In this document: in pieces, positions 45,032 through 54,954 of the stretch | Layout of the letters: each line of letters opens with the position of its first letter | How positions within the stretch are numbered: position 1 is the stretch's first letter | Assembly: GCA_038207625.1 (NCBI GenBank) | Contig: JBBQZO010000030.1 | Location: 1 to 64,000 of the forward strand | Source of the DNA: JBBQZO01 sp038207625 | Lineage (GTDB): Bacteria > Pseudomonadota > Gammaproteobacteria > Burkholderiales > Burkholderiaceae_D | Reading direction: 5' to 3' | DNA: 64,000 nt | Program-made: the position numbers and the translations under genes | Notes under the pieces: generated by a model | The model's input: only the letters and a program-made list of their open reading frames with translations | The model's database searches: none | Told to the model about the DNA's origin: nothing

Positions 45032-45161
45032 TGGCTGGGCGCTCCGGCACGCCGGCGCGCCCGACCAACATCTGCGCACTGTGTGCGTTGCCGCACCGAA
45101 GTTTCCGCCGGCTTTGCATATAGTTGGGTTGTCTCTTGTGGACCCTTTGGTTTTGGACTTT

Positions 45162-45189
45162 GCCCGCTGCTTGCAGCGGGCTTTTTTTT
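45162..45189 (+). terminator. Terminator of the secDF unit
   Basis: GCCCGCTGC and GCAGCGGGC form a perfect nine-base stem with a two-base loop, followed by eight T. In the 372-base gap 45032-45403 nothing else was recognised apart from the leader of the next gene. Confidence 0.93.
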
Positions 45190-45403
45190 ACCTGTACCTT
45201 TGCGGCGTCGTCGGTAGCGCCTGGCGCACCCCTGGGCGGCGTGATGCGCAACCCTGCGCAATCCGGTTGTGAGCCCCATAAAACTCGCTGATCATGCGTG
45301 CGTGAACGGTTTTCCGCATCGATTGACGTGGTATGTCGGCAAGGCGTTCGCAAGACGACGGCAGGTGACGTCGACGATTGCAGCGTATTTTGTTGGGGCG
45401 CGT

Positions 45404-48400
45404 ATGGACTCTGGATTCAGCTTCTTTGGCGGCATGGTGATGCTCGTCATGTTCCTCTTGGTGGTCATCGCGTTGAAAAACGCGGCGCGCGCGCACACTG
45501 CGGCCAACAATGCCGAACGCACGATTGATGCCTTGTGCAAGTTGACGCGCGAACTGCGCCAGGACGTCACGGCCCTGCAGGCTGCGGCCCGGACGGTCAA
45601 TGCGGCAGAGCCAGCGCAGCGTAGCGCGACGGCGCCAGCGCAGGCGCCCGACCCGGGCCAGGCGGTGCCAAGCCGGACGCTCGATCCGGGGCGCGCCGAG
45701 CATGCCGTCGTTGTGCCGCCTGTCGCGCCGGCCGCCGTCATGGCGTCCGACGCGTTCAAGGCAGGCGATGCGGCAAGGGCTGCGCTCGTACCATCTGGCG
45801 CTAGCGCCCCGGTGCCTGATACGAGCGTCAGCGCGCCCGTTGTGGCGCAGGCTGGCGCCGCGTCGACAGGTGCTGTGACCGCGCCGGCAGATAAGGTGCG
45901 CGCCGTCGCTGCCGCTTTCGCCGTCGCTGCCGCGCAAACGTCGGCGCCGTCCGCATCCGCATCCGCATCGACGTCGCCATCTGCGTCCGCGCCCACCTTG
46001 AACCGCGCGTCGCTGCGCAGTTCGCAGGCCGTGGCGGCCCGCGCAGAAAGCGAACCCGCTTGGATGGCCAAACTGTGGTCAACGGCAAGACAGTGGCTGT
46101 TCGGCGGCAATCTGGTGGCCAAGCTTGGCCTGATGATCCTGTTCATCGGCGTCAGCTTCCTGCTCAAATACACGGCCGCGCGCGTCAGCGTGCCGATCGA
46201 GTTCCGCCTGGCCGGCGTGGTGCTGGCCGACATCGCGCTGCTGGCGTGGGCCTGGCGCATCCGCCTCTCGCGTCCGGCCATCAGCCTGCCGGTGCAGGGC
46301 ACTGCGCTGGCGATCCTGATGCTGGTCACCTTCGGCGCTTTCCGGCTGTACCACCTGCTGCCCGGTTCGATGGCGTTCGCCTTGCTGTTCGTGCTGACGG
46401 TGTTCACCTGCGTGCTGGCGCTGCTGCAAGACGCGCGTTGGCTGGCCGTGTTCGGCATCACCGGCGGCTTTGCCGCGCCCATTCTCGCCTCGACCGGCGG
46501 CGGCAGCCACATCGCGCTGTTTTCGTACTACGCGCTGCTCAACGCCGGCGTGCTGGCGCTGGCACTGGTGCGCTCGTGGCGCATGCTCAATGTGCTCGGT
46601 TTCGCGTTCACGTTTGTCATCGGTACCACCTGGGGCGTGCTGAACTATATGCCCGAGCACTATCTGTCGGTACAGCTGTTCCTGATCCTGTTCTTCGTCT
46701 ACTACGTGGCCATTGCGCTGTCGTATGCGGTGCGCCAGGCCCCGGGCCACAATCAATACGTCGATGCCTCGCTGGTGTTTGGCACGCCGTTGCTGGCGTT
46801 CGGCCTGCAATACGGGCTGGTGCGCGAGATGGCGTTTGGCCTGGCCCTGTCGGCGATGGCGCTCGGGCTGTTCTACGGCGCGCTGGCGCTGGCAACGTGG
46901 CGTCGCGGCGGCGCCGGCCTGCGCATGCTGATCGACTCCTTCATGGCGCTGGCGATCGTGTTCGGCACACTGGCCTTGCCGCTCGCGCTGGACGGGCGCT
47001 GGACCTCGGCCGCATGGGCGCTGGAGGGCGCGGCAATGGTGTGGATCGGCTTGCGCCAGCAGCGCACGGCGGCCTGGGTGTTCGGCTTGCTGGTGCAGCT
47101 TGGTGCATGGGTGTCGTTCGGTGCGTCCGTCAGCGGGCTCGATACCAGTGCCGCGCTCGGATCGAATTTGTGGCTGGGTTTCTTGCTCCTCGGTGCCAGC
47201 GCCTTTTTCATGGCGACCAATTTCCGCGCCCAGCGCGATGACGGCGCCACGCACCGTTTCGGCTGGCTGGCGGGCGCCTTCCTGGTCGGCGCGTCGATCT
47301 GGCTGGTGCTTGGCGCCTGGGTCGAAATCGTACTGCGCACGCACGGTGTCGACCGGTCCAATCTGCTGGTGGCAAGCGCGCTGGTCGCCGCCATCGGCCT
47401 GGCGTTCATCGCCCGGCGCATGGACTGGGCGCTGGCCAGCCGCTTGGCGCTGGCGGCGCAGTTACTGGCCGGCGGCACCTTGCTGCTGTTGTCGGTGATG
47501 AGTTGGGAATGGCGCAGCGCCTCGCCCGATCTGTTCGACCGGCCGATTCTGGGCGCGCTGATGATTTGTGCCGGCGCGGGATTCACCAGCTGGAACCTGA
47601 TGCGCCAGAACGACAAGCGCCTGCACCTGCTCGCGGCCGCATCATTGGCCTGGTCGCAGCTGTGGTGGTTCGGCACCATCCTGCCGCTGTTGGCCGGCTG
47701 GACCAGCACCCACTATCAAATATTCACCAGCGGAACCTGGGGAGCCAACGCCGACCTGTGGCGCGCAGCCTACGCGCTGCTGCTGGTGGTCAGCGCGCCG
47801 CTGTCGCTGTGGCTGGTGCGTCGCCTGACGTGGCCTGCGCTGCGCTGGGCCACGGTCACGGTATGGGCTGGCTTGGCGTTGTGTACGCTCGATATGCTGT
47901 TCACGCTGTATCCGCAAAATCAGCTGCCGCATTCCGAAACCGTGCTGGCATGGCTGGCGCTGTGGCTGACCGGCGAATGGCTGCTGCGCAAGTGGGCGCA
48001 GCAACACTGGGCGCTGTCGGACCTCATCTTGAAACTGCTGCACACGGTGCGCACCGCGGGCCCTTGGTTGATGATCTGGCCGGTCTGCGCGACCTGGATC
48101 GCGCGCTATCTGCAAGACGGTAACAACGCCGAGGCGCAGCTGCTGGCCGACGCGGGCTGGCACGCCAGCGCGAGCTGGGCGCGCTTCGTGCCGATGTGGT
48201 TGATGATGCTGGCGTTGTTCTGGCTGATGGCACGCTGCCGGCGCGCCGTCTGGCCGGTGACGCCGCTCGCGCATTGGTATCGGCACAGTCTGATCCCGCT
48301 CGGCTGCGTCTGGGCGATCCTGCTGGTGGCGGTGTGGAACGTGACGCAGAACGGGGCGATGGCGCCGTTGCCCTATGTGCCGCTGATTAATCCGCTGGAC

Positions 48401-48898
48401 CTTTCCAGCTGTTTCGCGATGCTGCTGGCCGTGGCGTGCTACCGCATGATGCATGGCGACATTCGGCCGGCATGGTCGGCGCGCCTGCCGCAGGCGGGGG
48501 CGTGCATCGCGTATGCCTTGTTCAACCTGGCCCTGCTGCGCGCCGTCGCGAACTACCGCGACATCCCCTACGACTTCGATGCGCTGTTCGCCTCCCAGTT
48601 TGTGCAGGCGATGCTGTCGCTGGTGTGGTCGGGCACGGCCTTGCTGCTGATGCGCCACGGCGCCAAACGCACGCAGCGCGGCCCGTGGCTGTACGGCGCC
48701 GCTTTGCTGGCTCTGGTGGTCGGCAAGCTGTTCCTGGTCGACCTGTCCAACGTGGGCGGGGTCGAGCGCATCATCTCCTTCCTAGGCGTGGGAGCCTTGA
48801 TGGTCGGCATCGGCTACATCGCACCTTACCCGACGACGCGCGACAAAGCGTCGGCAACGACAACGACGGTCCCCGAGACCGACTTCACGGAGTCATGA
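45404..48898 (+). CDS. DUF2339 multi-spanning membrane protein
   Basis: 1,164 residues from ATG 45404 (the frame is open from 45269, but this start places a hydrophobic helix FFGGMVMLVMFLLVVIALK at the N-terminus). A coiled segment and an Ala/Pro/Ser-rich linker of about 170 residues follow (residues 55-210), then LVAKLGLMILFIGVSFLLKY and some 25 further helices, the DUF2339 layout. Function unknown. It ends one base before the DUF3999 gene; the two families are regular partners and probably build one envelope complex. The linker DNA contains short CCGCAT repeats near 45950. Confidence 0.88.
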   Translation: MDSGFSFFGGMVMLVMFLLVVIALKNAARAHTAANNAERTIDALCKLTRELRQDVTALQAAARTVNAAEPAQRSATAPAQAPDPGQAVPSRTLDPGRAEHAVVVPPVAPAAVMASDAFKAGDAARAALVPSGASAPVPDTSVSAPVVAQAGAASTGAVTAPADKVRAVAAAFAVAAAQTSAPSASASASTSPSASAPTLNRASLRSSQAVAARAESEPAWMAKLWSTARQWLFGGNLVAKLGLMILFIGVSFLLKYTAARVSVPIEFRLAGVVLADIALLAWAWRIRLSRPAISLPVQGTALAILMLVTFGAFRLYHLLPGSMAFALLFVLTVFTCVLALLQDARWLAVFGITGGFAAPILASTGGGSHIALFSYYALLNAGVLALALVRSWRMLNVLGFAFTFVIGTTWGVLNYMPEHYLSVQLFLILFFVYYVAIALSYAVRQAPGHNQYVDASLVFGTPLLAFGLQYGLVREMAFGLALSAMALGLFYGALALATWRRGGAGLRMLIDSFMALAIVFGTLALPLALDGRWTSAAWALEGAAMVWIGLRQQRTAAWVFGLLVQLGAWVSFGASVSGLDTSAALGSNLWLGFLLLGASAFFMATNFRAQRDDGATHRFGWLAGAFLVGASIWLVLGAWVEIVLRTHGVDRSNLLVASALVAAIGLAFIARRMDWALASRLALAAQLLAGGTLLLLSVMSWEWRSASPDLFDRPILGALMICAGAGFTSWNLMRQNDKRLHLLAAASLAWSQLWWFGTILPLLAGWTSTHYQIFTSGTWGANADLWRAAYALLLVVSAPLSLWLVRRLTWPALRWATVTVWAGLALCTLDMLFTLYPQNQLPHSETVLAWLALWLTGEWLLRKWAQQHWALSDLILKLLHTVRTAGPWLMIWPVCATWIARYLQDGNNAEAQLLADAGWHASASWARFVPMWLMMLALFWLMARCRRAVWPVTPLAHWYRHSLIPLGCVWAILLVAVWNVTQNGAMAPLPYVPLINPLDLSSCFAMLLAVACYRMMHGDIRPAWSARLPQAGACIAYALFNLALLRAVANYRDIPYDFDALFASQFVQAMLSLVWSGTALLLMRHGAKRTQRGPWLYGAALLALVVGKLFLVDLSNVGGVERIISFLGVGALMVGIGYIAPYPTTRDKASATTTTVPETDFTES

Positions 48899-48899
48899 C

Positions 48900-50372
48900 A
48901 TGGCATTGAGCACACTCTTCGGTGCACGCGTGCTGGCCGCCATGCTGGCCATTCCAGCTTGCTGCGGCGCCGCCGAGCCGGCATCCAGCGACACGCCGCG
49001 CGACTATTCCCACAGCATGGCCGTGAACATCAGCGGCCAGCAGGGCGTGGTGCAGTTGCGCCTGCCGTCCGACGTGTATCTGCACGCGCGCTCGCCCGAG
49101 CTGGCGGACGTGCGCGTGTTCGACGCCAGTGGCGCACCGTTGCCGTTCGCGCTGCAGCACGCGCCGGCGCAAACGCGCATCAGCCACCGTGCGCTGACTG
49201 CCAGGATATTTCCGCTGATGGATGGCGCGACGCGCGCCGATCAGCAACTGGATCTGGACATCAATACCGGTCCGGATGGGCGCCTGTTGTCCGTCAAGGT
49301 GCGCCCCGACGGCCAGCGCGGCCACAGCGACGCGCCAGCGCATTTGAGCGGCCTGGTGCTGGACCTGCGCGAAGGCGCGGCCACGGGCAGGGACGACGCC
49401 AGCCCGCTGATCGACGCGCTGCGCTTCACGCTGCCGGCCGGCACGCGCGCCTACCGGGGCGAGGTGTGGGTGGAAAGCAGTGATGACCTCAAGCATTGGG
49501 ACGCGCTCGGCGCGGTGGAGCTGAACTGGCTGGTCAACAACGCCACCGAGACGCTGGAAAGCGACCGGCTCGACTTCGCGCCGCGCCGCTTCCGCTATGC
49601 GCGCCTGCGTTGGCGCGCCGGCGAGCCGATCGCGTTTGGCGCGATCAGCGCCGAGTCGCCGAGCCAGACCGAGCTGGCCGCGCCGACCGTGCAACTGTTG
49701 CTGGCGCCGCTGGCCGGCCACGAACCGCGCGACCTGTTGTATCAGGCGCCGCTCGGCATCGTCGCGCAGAAAATTGGTCTGCAATTTAGCGAGCAGAACG
49801 TGGTGCTGCCGGTGACGATCGGCAGCTATCGCGAGCTGCCGCCGCGCCAGTTCGGCCAGCCCACGCACTGGCAATTTGAACCTTTGCTGCGCACCACGTT
49901 TTATCAGATCACCCAGCAGGGTCAGACGCGCGCCTCGGCCGACGTGGCAGTCGGCCCCATACCGACGACGCAATGGGTGCTGCGCACCGACACGCCCAGC
50001 GCGACCAAACCGACGCTGCGCTTGGTCTGGTCGCCCGCCACGCTGGTGTTTCTGGCCAACGGACGCGCGCCATACACGCTGGCCTTCGGGCGCGACAAGG
50101 CGCCAGCAAAGGCGCTGGACGTGACGCAAGTGGCGCCCGGATTTTCGGCGGAGGAAATTGCCAACGTTGAGCAAGCGACCGTCGGCGCGCTGCGTGCCCA
50201 GGCGGACTTCAAGGCCGGCGAGGACAGTGCGCTGAAAACCGCCACGCAGTCGTCGCGCCAGCGCGCGCTGGCCTTGTGGGGAGTGTTGCTAGCTGGCGTG
50301 GCGTTGCTGGCCTTCATGGTCTGGCGCCTGATGCAACAGATGAAGTCCCCGCCAAAGCCGCCGGATGCTTGA
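48900..50372 (+). CDS. DUF3999 domain-containing exported protein
   Basis: 490 residues. Signal peptide (VLAAMLAIPACCGA), a large beta-rich periplasmic part (YSHSMAVNISGQQGVVQLRLP, VRVFDASGAPLPFAL, RFRYARLRW), and a C-terminal helix ALALWGVLLAGVALLAFMVWRL that anchors it. Full-length DUF3999 member. It directly follows DUF2339, so the pair likely works together; no activity is known. I see no terminator right behind it. Confidence 0.87.
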   Translation: MALSTLFGARVLAAMLAIPACCGAAEPASSDTPRDYSHSMAVNISGQQGVVQLRLPSDVYLHARSPELADVRVFDASGAPLPFALQHAPAQTRISHRALTARIFPLMDGATRADQQLDLDINTGPDGRLLSVKVRPDGQRGHSDAPAHLSGLVLDLREGAATGRDDASPLIDALRFTLPAGTRAYRGEVWVESSDDLKHWDALGAVELNWLVNNATETLESDRLDFAPRRFRYARLRWRAGEPIAFGAISAESPSQTELAAPTVQLLLAPLAGHEPRDLLYQAPLGIVAQKIGLQFSEQNVVLPVTIGSYRELPPRQFGQPTHWQFEPLLRTTFYQITQQGQTRASADVAVGPIPTTQWVLRTDTPSATKPTLRLVWSPATLVFLANGRAPYTLAFGRDKAPAKALDVTQVAPGFSAEEIANVEQATVGALRAQADFKAGEDSALKTATQSSRQRALALWGVLLAGVALLAFMVWRLMQQMKSPPKPPDA

Positions 50373-50394
50373 CGATCGCGCGGCAGTTGCCATG

Positions 50395-50580
50395 TCAGGT
50401 GATGTACACGATTGCCGCGCGGCGTCTGGATTTGGCCGAGTCATAAGACAGCTGCACCGTCCCTTGGCTGGCGTCACGCAACGCCGTTTCGGCCACGCCG
50501 GCTTGCCGCAGATATTGCATTGCGGCTTCGCCAGCGTGCGTTCGCGCCCAGCTATCGAAGGGTGCTGAGATAGGCGCCAG
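50395..50580 (-). pseudogene. Coding-like remnant, C-terminal end only
   Basis: On the minus strand an open stretch without a usual start reads APFDSWARTHAGEAAM, then QYLRQAGVAETALRD, ending RRRAAIVYIT and a TGA at 50395-50397. Composition and codon use look protein-like, and a 41-codon ATG frame (50520-50395) is inside it. It may be a gene fragment or a tiny gene; no family recognised. A GC-rich palindrome GCCCCGGG/CCCGGGGC sits at its 5' side (50580-50600). Confidence 0.2.
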
Positions 50581-50630
50581 CCCCGGGGGGAACCCGGGGC
50601 CGAGGTCAAGCCAGACGGCGCTTTACGCCA

Positions 50631-53486
50631 TTACTGGAACTTGTAGGACGCCTTGACGTAGAACACGCGACCGTACGGGTCCGAGTAACGTCCGTCGTAA
50701 CCGACCTGATTGCCGCCACCTTGGGTGCGTACCGAGAACGGTGGTTCGGCGCCGAACAGATTGCGCACGCCGGCGGTGAGCACCAGATCCTTGTTCATCG
50801 TTACCCGGCTCTGCCAGTCGGCCGTGAACAGGCCTTTGACGTCGCGTGCCAGGTCGGTCGGCGCGCCGATCGAGCCGTCCGGATTGGCCGCATGCACGGT
50901 GCCGTCGTCGGCAGTGATGACCTGGTCATGGTAGCCCGAGTGCCAGTTCAGCGCCAGCGTGTGGGAGAACATCGCCGATTGCGTCAGCGACGCGATCAGC
51001 CTGGTTTGCCAGCGCAGCGCGACGTTGTTGTACTCGTCGAAGCGACCGACGCTCTTGGTCACGCCCACGCCCGGCACATCCGATTCGGACGTGTGGGTCC
51101 AGGTGCCGGTCCAGTTCAGGTTCAGCTTGCCAAACTCGGTGTTGGTCTTGAAGCTGTGGTCCCAGTCGATCCCCTGATAGTGCGAGGTGGCCAGATTGAA
51201 CGGCGCCACGGTGCCGGCCAGCACATTTTCGCCCGCGGTCGAATCGTAGATCAGCTTGAACAAGCCCTGATACGCCGCCGCATTGCCGAACAACATTTCC
51301 TCTGGCAGGGTGGAGATCTGGTCGCGCATCTTCACGTCCCAGAAGTCGAAGCCGAGCGAGACGCTGGCGACCGGTTCAATGCGGATGCCGATGGTGCCTT
51401 GCTTGGATTGCTCAGGCTTGAGGCCGGCGTCGCCCGAGGTCGGGTTGCCGCCGTTGATGGTGGCGTACTGGGTGTTGCCATTGCAGCCGCCGGCCAGCGG
51501 ACTCGAGCTTGGCACCGGGCAGTTGTACTTGCCCGACGTCACGCCGCCCGAGGTGGGCGGGTTGACGATATTGTCCATCGTCGGCGCCTTGAAGCCGGTG
51601 CCATAGGATGCGCGCAGCAACACCGACGAGGTTGGACGGTAGCTGGCCGCCAGCTTGTAGGTGAACTTGTTGTTGGCGTTGCCCAGCGTCTTCGCGCCCA
51701 CCAGGTTGCCGTCGATGTCGTAGTTGATGGCGCTGTCGATGGCTTTGTAGCTGTCGTAGCGGGCCGAGGTGGTCACGTCAAATTGCTTGGTGATCGGCGT
51801 AAACAACTCGGCGAACGCGCCCCAGCTCTTCTGGCTCGAGTCGACCGGCACGCCGCCTGGCCCGAAGCCGATGGCGGTGTTGGTGAAGTTCGGTTGCTGC
51901 GCATTCGGACCTTGCTCGATCGCGCTAGGAATCTGCGAGAACGTTTGCTTGGTGAGGTCGGCACCCAGGCCGAGCTGGGCGCTGCCGCCGTCAAGCTTGA
52001 ACACTTCGCGGCTGCCGCGCAGGCTGCCGATGTCAAGCGTCGACTTGTTCGAGTAGCGATTGGTGTGCAGCACGGCCGGCGCCAGGATGGCGGTCGAGGC
52101 GCCCGACGGTGCGAACGGGTCGAAGGTGCCAGCGGCCTGAATGGCGCTGTAGGCATCCTTGCCCAGATAGCCGCCGTCGAAATACTTGTCGCCCTTGTTT
52201 TGCGAGCGGGTCAGCGAGGCGTTGTAGTCCCAGTCCATGAAGTCGCCGCCGACGCCGGCCACCAGATGGGTTGAATTGGCGACGAAGCGGTCGGTGCGTC
52301 CACCCGCATCGGTCAGGCGCAAGTTCATCTTGGCCGATTTGACGTTGGCCGGATCCACACCCAGGCTGGTCAGATAGGGCGTGACATACTTGGTGTAAAG
52401 CGGGCTGCTGAGGTCCATCGCCAGGCCTTGCGCAGGCGGCGCCCAGCGCGCGGTCATCTCGAACTGGGTGGCCACCGCCTCGGCAAACAGCGTGGCGTGA
52501 TCGCCCAGTTTCTGGTTGAACGAGGCGACGAAGCTGTCGCGTTTGGTTTTCGGCACCAGCTGTACGGTCGCCCCGAAGTCGTACCAGCATGAAGACGCGT
52601 TGGCGGCGTCGACGACGACGTAGGTGTTCGCGCCGCACTTGCCATCTTTCATGTAGTTGGGCGAGAACGTCAGGGCGGACTGGCCCTTGATCGCGTCTTT
52701 GAAGCGCAGCGTGGCCGAGGCAGGCGCCGTGTTGACGGCTAGCTGGTACAAATAGTAGTCCTTGCCGCTGTCGCTAAATTTGCGCATGCCGGTGTTGGCG
52801 AACGGGCGGTCCTCGGCGTTGAGTTCCTTTTGTTCGTCATGGCTGAACGCGAACATGGCGTTGTAGCCGTCCTTGTCGAGATCGCCAAACCCCTTGGTGA
52901 TGCTCAGGCTCTGGCTTTGTCCGCCGGTGTGTTGCGGCGCGTTCGCGTTGGCCTCGATGGTGAGGTCGCGCACGTTCTTTTTGGTGATGAAGTTGACCAC
53001 GCCGGCGATCGCGTCCGAGCCGTACAGGGCCGAGGCGCCGTCGGTGAGCACCTCGACGCGTTCGATCGCGGCCAGCGGGATGCTGCCCAGATTGACGGCG
53101 CTGCCGGCGCCGAACGAGGCCATGCGCCGTCCGTTGAGCAGAACCAGGGTATAGCCTTCACCGATGTTGTGGATCGACGCGGTCTGCACGCCGGTACCGC
53201 CGTTGACCGACTGCGAAGAGTTGGTGAAACCCTGCATCGACGGCAGCGCCTGGATCAGTTCGGTGACGCTGGTGGCACCGCTTTTTTTGATTTCTTCTTG
53301 CGAGATCGACAGCACCGGCAAGGCGCCTTCGAGCGCGATGCGTTTGATCGAGGAGCCGGTAATTTCCACGCGCTGCACGACAGCCTCGTCGGCCATGGCC
53401 GACTGTGCGGCCAGGCCGAACGTGGCAGCGACGCCGCTGGCGAACATGAGGCGCAGCGAGCGCGCTAAGACTTTTTCCATCATCAT
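50631..53486 (-). CDS. TonB-dependent receptor
   Basis: 951 residues with a signal peptide (LMFASGVAATFGLAAQSAMA). TonB box region VQRVEITGSSIKRI, plug about 45-170 (LIQALPSMQGF, LVLLNGRRMASFG, VEVLTDGASALYGSDAIAGVVNFI), then a large barrel. It resembles the peptide- or sugar-linked receptors (CirA/Oar-like) of Xanthomonadales and Oxalobacteraceae. The C-terminus is VKASYKFQ: a Gln follows the usual terminal Phe, which may affect barrel assembly. Three Met codons allow starts at 53486, 53483 or 53480. No partner genes flank it. Confidence 0.92.
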   Translation of the reverse strand: MMMEKVLARSLRLMFASGVAATFGLAAQSAMADEAVVQRVEITGSSIKRIALEGALPVLSISQEEIKKSGATSVTELIQALPSMQGFTNSSQSVNGGTGVQTASIHNIGEGYTLVLLNGRRMASFGAGSAVNLGSIPLAAIERVEVLTDGASALYGSDAIAGVVNFITKKNVRDLTIEANANAPQHTGGQSQSLSITKGFGDLDKDGYNAMFAFSHDEQKELNAEDRPFANTGMRKFSDSGKDYYLYQLAVNTAPASATLRFKDAIKGQSALTFSPNYMKDGKCGANTYVVVDAANASSCWYDFGATVQLVPKTKRDSFVASFNQKLGDHATLFAEAVATQFEMTARWAPPAQGLAMDLSSPLYTKYVTPYLTSLGVDPANVKSAKMNLRLTDAGGRTDRFVANSTHLVAGVGGDFMDWDYNASLTRSQNKGDKYFDGGYLGKDAYSAIQAAGTFDPFAPSGASTAILAPAVLHTNRYSNKSTLDIGSLRGSREVFKLDGGSAQLGLGADLTKQTFSQIPSAIEQGPNAQQPNFTNTAIGFGPGGVPVDSSQKSWGAFAELFTPITKQFDVTTSARYDSYKAIDSAINYDIDGNLVGAKTLGNANNKFTYKLAASYRPTSSVLLRASYGTGFKAPTMDNIVNPPTSGGVTSGKYNCPVPSSSPLAGGCNGNTQYATINGGNPTSGDAGLKPEQSKQGTIGIRIEPVASVSLGFDFWDVKMRDQISTLPEEMLFGNAAAYQGLFKLIYDSTAGENVLAGTVAPFNLATSHYQGIDWDHSFKTNTEFGKLNLNWTGTWTHTSESDVPGVGVTKSVGRFDEYNNVALRWQTRLIASLTQSAMFSHTLALNWHSGYHDQVITADDGTVHAANPDGSIGAPTDLARDVKGLFTADWQSRVTMNKDLVLTAGVRNLFGAEPPFSVRTQGGGNQVGYDGRYSDPYGRVFYVKASYKFQ

Positions 53487-54242
53487 TTCAATTAAACTCC
53501 ATTGGTTGAACTGCGAACGTTAGCGCAAGCTCCGATGCGAGCTTGTACTGATTTTTGCTTGCGCTGGCGCGCGGGACTCCGGTGCAAAATCCGATGTCTG
53601 CCAGCTGACGCAACAGCCGTCACGGCGGCGTGCCGCCGGTGATCCACGCGCTGCGGCACAGCGTGGGCGCGACTCTGCCAAGCGTGCCGCCATTGCAGTG
53701 GGGCGCGACGTTCAGGTGGGGCGATGCGTGTTTCCCGCTGTGCGCCGCAGCGTTGTACGCATCGGGCGGCGCCTGACTATGTGGGTCCGGCGAAAGTGGA
53801 AGTGGCCGCTTATGGCTGCACTTCGTGCTGCCCGATACTGTGCAATTGGTGCGCTGGTGGTGGTTCTCGGCTGGTCATTTTTACGAGAAATTATTCTAGA
53901 ACAGCGATTGCGCACGCAGCAACCAGCAAAGCGGCACTATGCCGTTTTAGCGCGATGGCACGATGCAAACGACCTATGTTGTGTGCACAATTGGCGACGC
54001 CCTGTGTGCGGGCGGCGGCGCTGTCAGCGCAGTGCGATCAATTTTCCGCAGGCCTGCGTCGTTTGCTGTGGCAAGCGTGCCAGCGCCAGGTCGGCAGCGC
54101 CGACCTTACGCGCCGCACGCGCGCCACGGGCCGTCGGCGAGCAAATCGCCGCGTCGGAACATGGGCAACCTGGCTGCGTTTAGGCAGGGTGAGCTCTGCA
54201 CGTGGTGGCGCCGGTGGTATCGACCACCCGAGCGCCGTCGCC
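53487..54242. other. Long intergenic stretch without a supported gene
   Basis: 756 bases between the TonB receptor start and the Cache gene end. Several short frames exist, the best (53698-54183, plus) having one hydrophobic run but Arg/Cys-rich remainder and no ribosome site. Two small inverted repeats occur near 53620-53660. It should contain the TonB receptor's promoter on the minus strand; no clear pair of boxes was found. Confidence 0.6.
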
Positions 54243-54695
54243 TCACTTGCCTTTGTAGATTCCTGCCTCGAGTATCAGTTCACCCTGACGCAAGACGTAG
54301 GTCGACTTCTTTTCGATTTCGTTGGACACCGGATTGTTGTAGCGGTAGTCCACCCAGCCCTTGCCCTTGGACTTGGCAAGTTCAATGATTTCCTTGCGAA
54401 AGAACTTCCCATCTGCATCCGGTAGCACCACCAGGTTCTTGCCGACCAGTTTCGGATTGTTCGGATGGGCCAGCACCGTGCCATCGAGCGCGCGTACGTA
54501 CAGGTAAATGTCGCCGTTGATGAACTCGGGGTTTTTTTTGTTGATCTCGGCGATCAGTACATCCTTGCCGTTCTTTTGAAGGAAGGCCACGCCCTTGTCG
54601 ACCAGCGCGATCGCATCGTCGGGGTTGTCAGTCGCGCACGATGGCGTGGCATACAGTGCGCATAACAAACATGCCAGAAAGCCTAAGCTTTTCAT
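54243..54695 (-). CDS. Small secreted single-Cache protein
   Basis: 150 residues from ATG 54695. Signal peptide MKSLGFLACLLCALYATPSCA. The rest is one sCache-type sensor domain: ALVDKGVAFLQKNGKDVLIAEI, DIYLYVRALDGTVLAHPNNP, LVGKNLVVLPDADGKFF, GKGWVDYRYNNPVSNEIEKK and ELILEAGIYK. In other proteins this domain binds small ligands ahead of chemoreceptors or kinases; here it stands alone in the periplasm. Role unknown. No clear operon partner. Confidence 0.88.
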   Translation of the reverse strand: MKSLGFLACLLCALYATPSCATDNPDDAIALVDKGVAFLQKNGKDVLIAEINKKNPEFINGDIYLYVRALDGTVLAHPNNPKLVGKNLVVLPDADGKFFRKEIIELAKSKGKGWVDYRYNNPVSNEIEKKSTYVLRQGELILEAGIYKGK

Positions 54696-54954
54696 GATCT
54701 CACCCTGTGTGAACGATGGAACCGCTCGACGATGCGCATCAGGCGCGCCAGATTGGTGCGGCGACCCTGCTTCATCATACGAGGGAAGATACCCTGTCGC
54801 AAGCTCAATTCGAGGCCTCATTCGATCGCGGGGCCGCTCACCTGCGCGGCCGCGCGCGCGCAGGCATTGGCCAGTAAGTAAGACAGGCCATCGATGCGAT
54901 GGGCGCCCCATCAGCCGGCGGCAGCCTGGCGCAGGCGCGCACGCCAGCGCCAGG

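Noticed and set aside
53698..54183. 161-codon frame with one hydrophobic run
   Set aside because: The rest is Arg/Cys-rich, no ribosome site, no family; judged chance.
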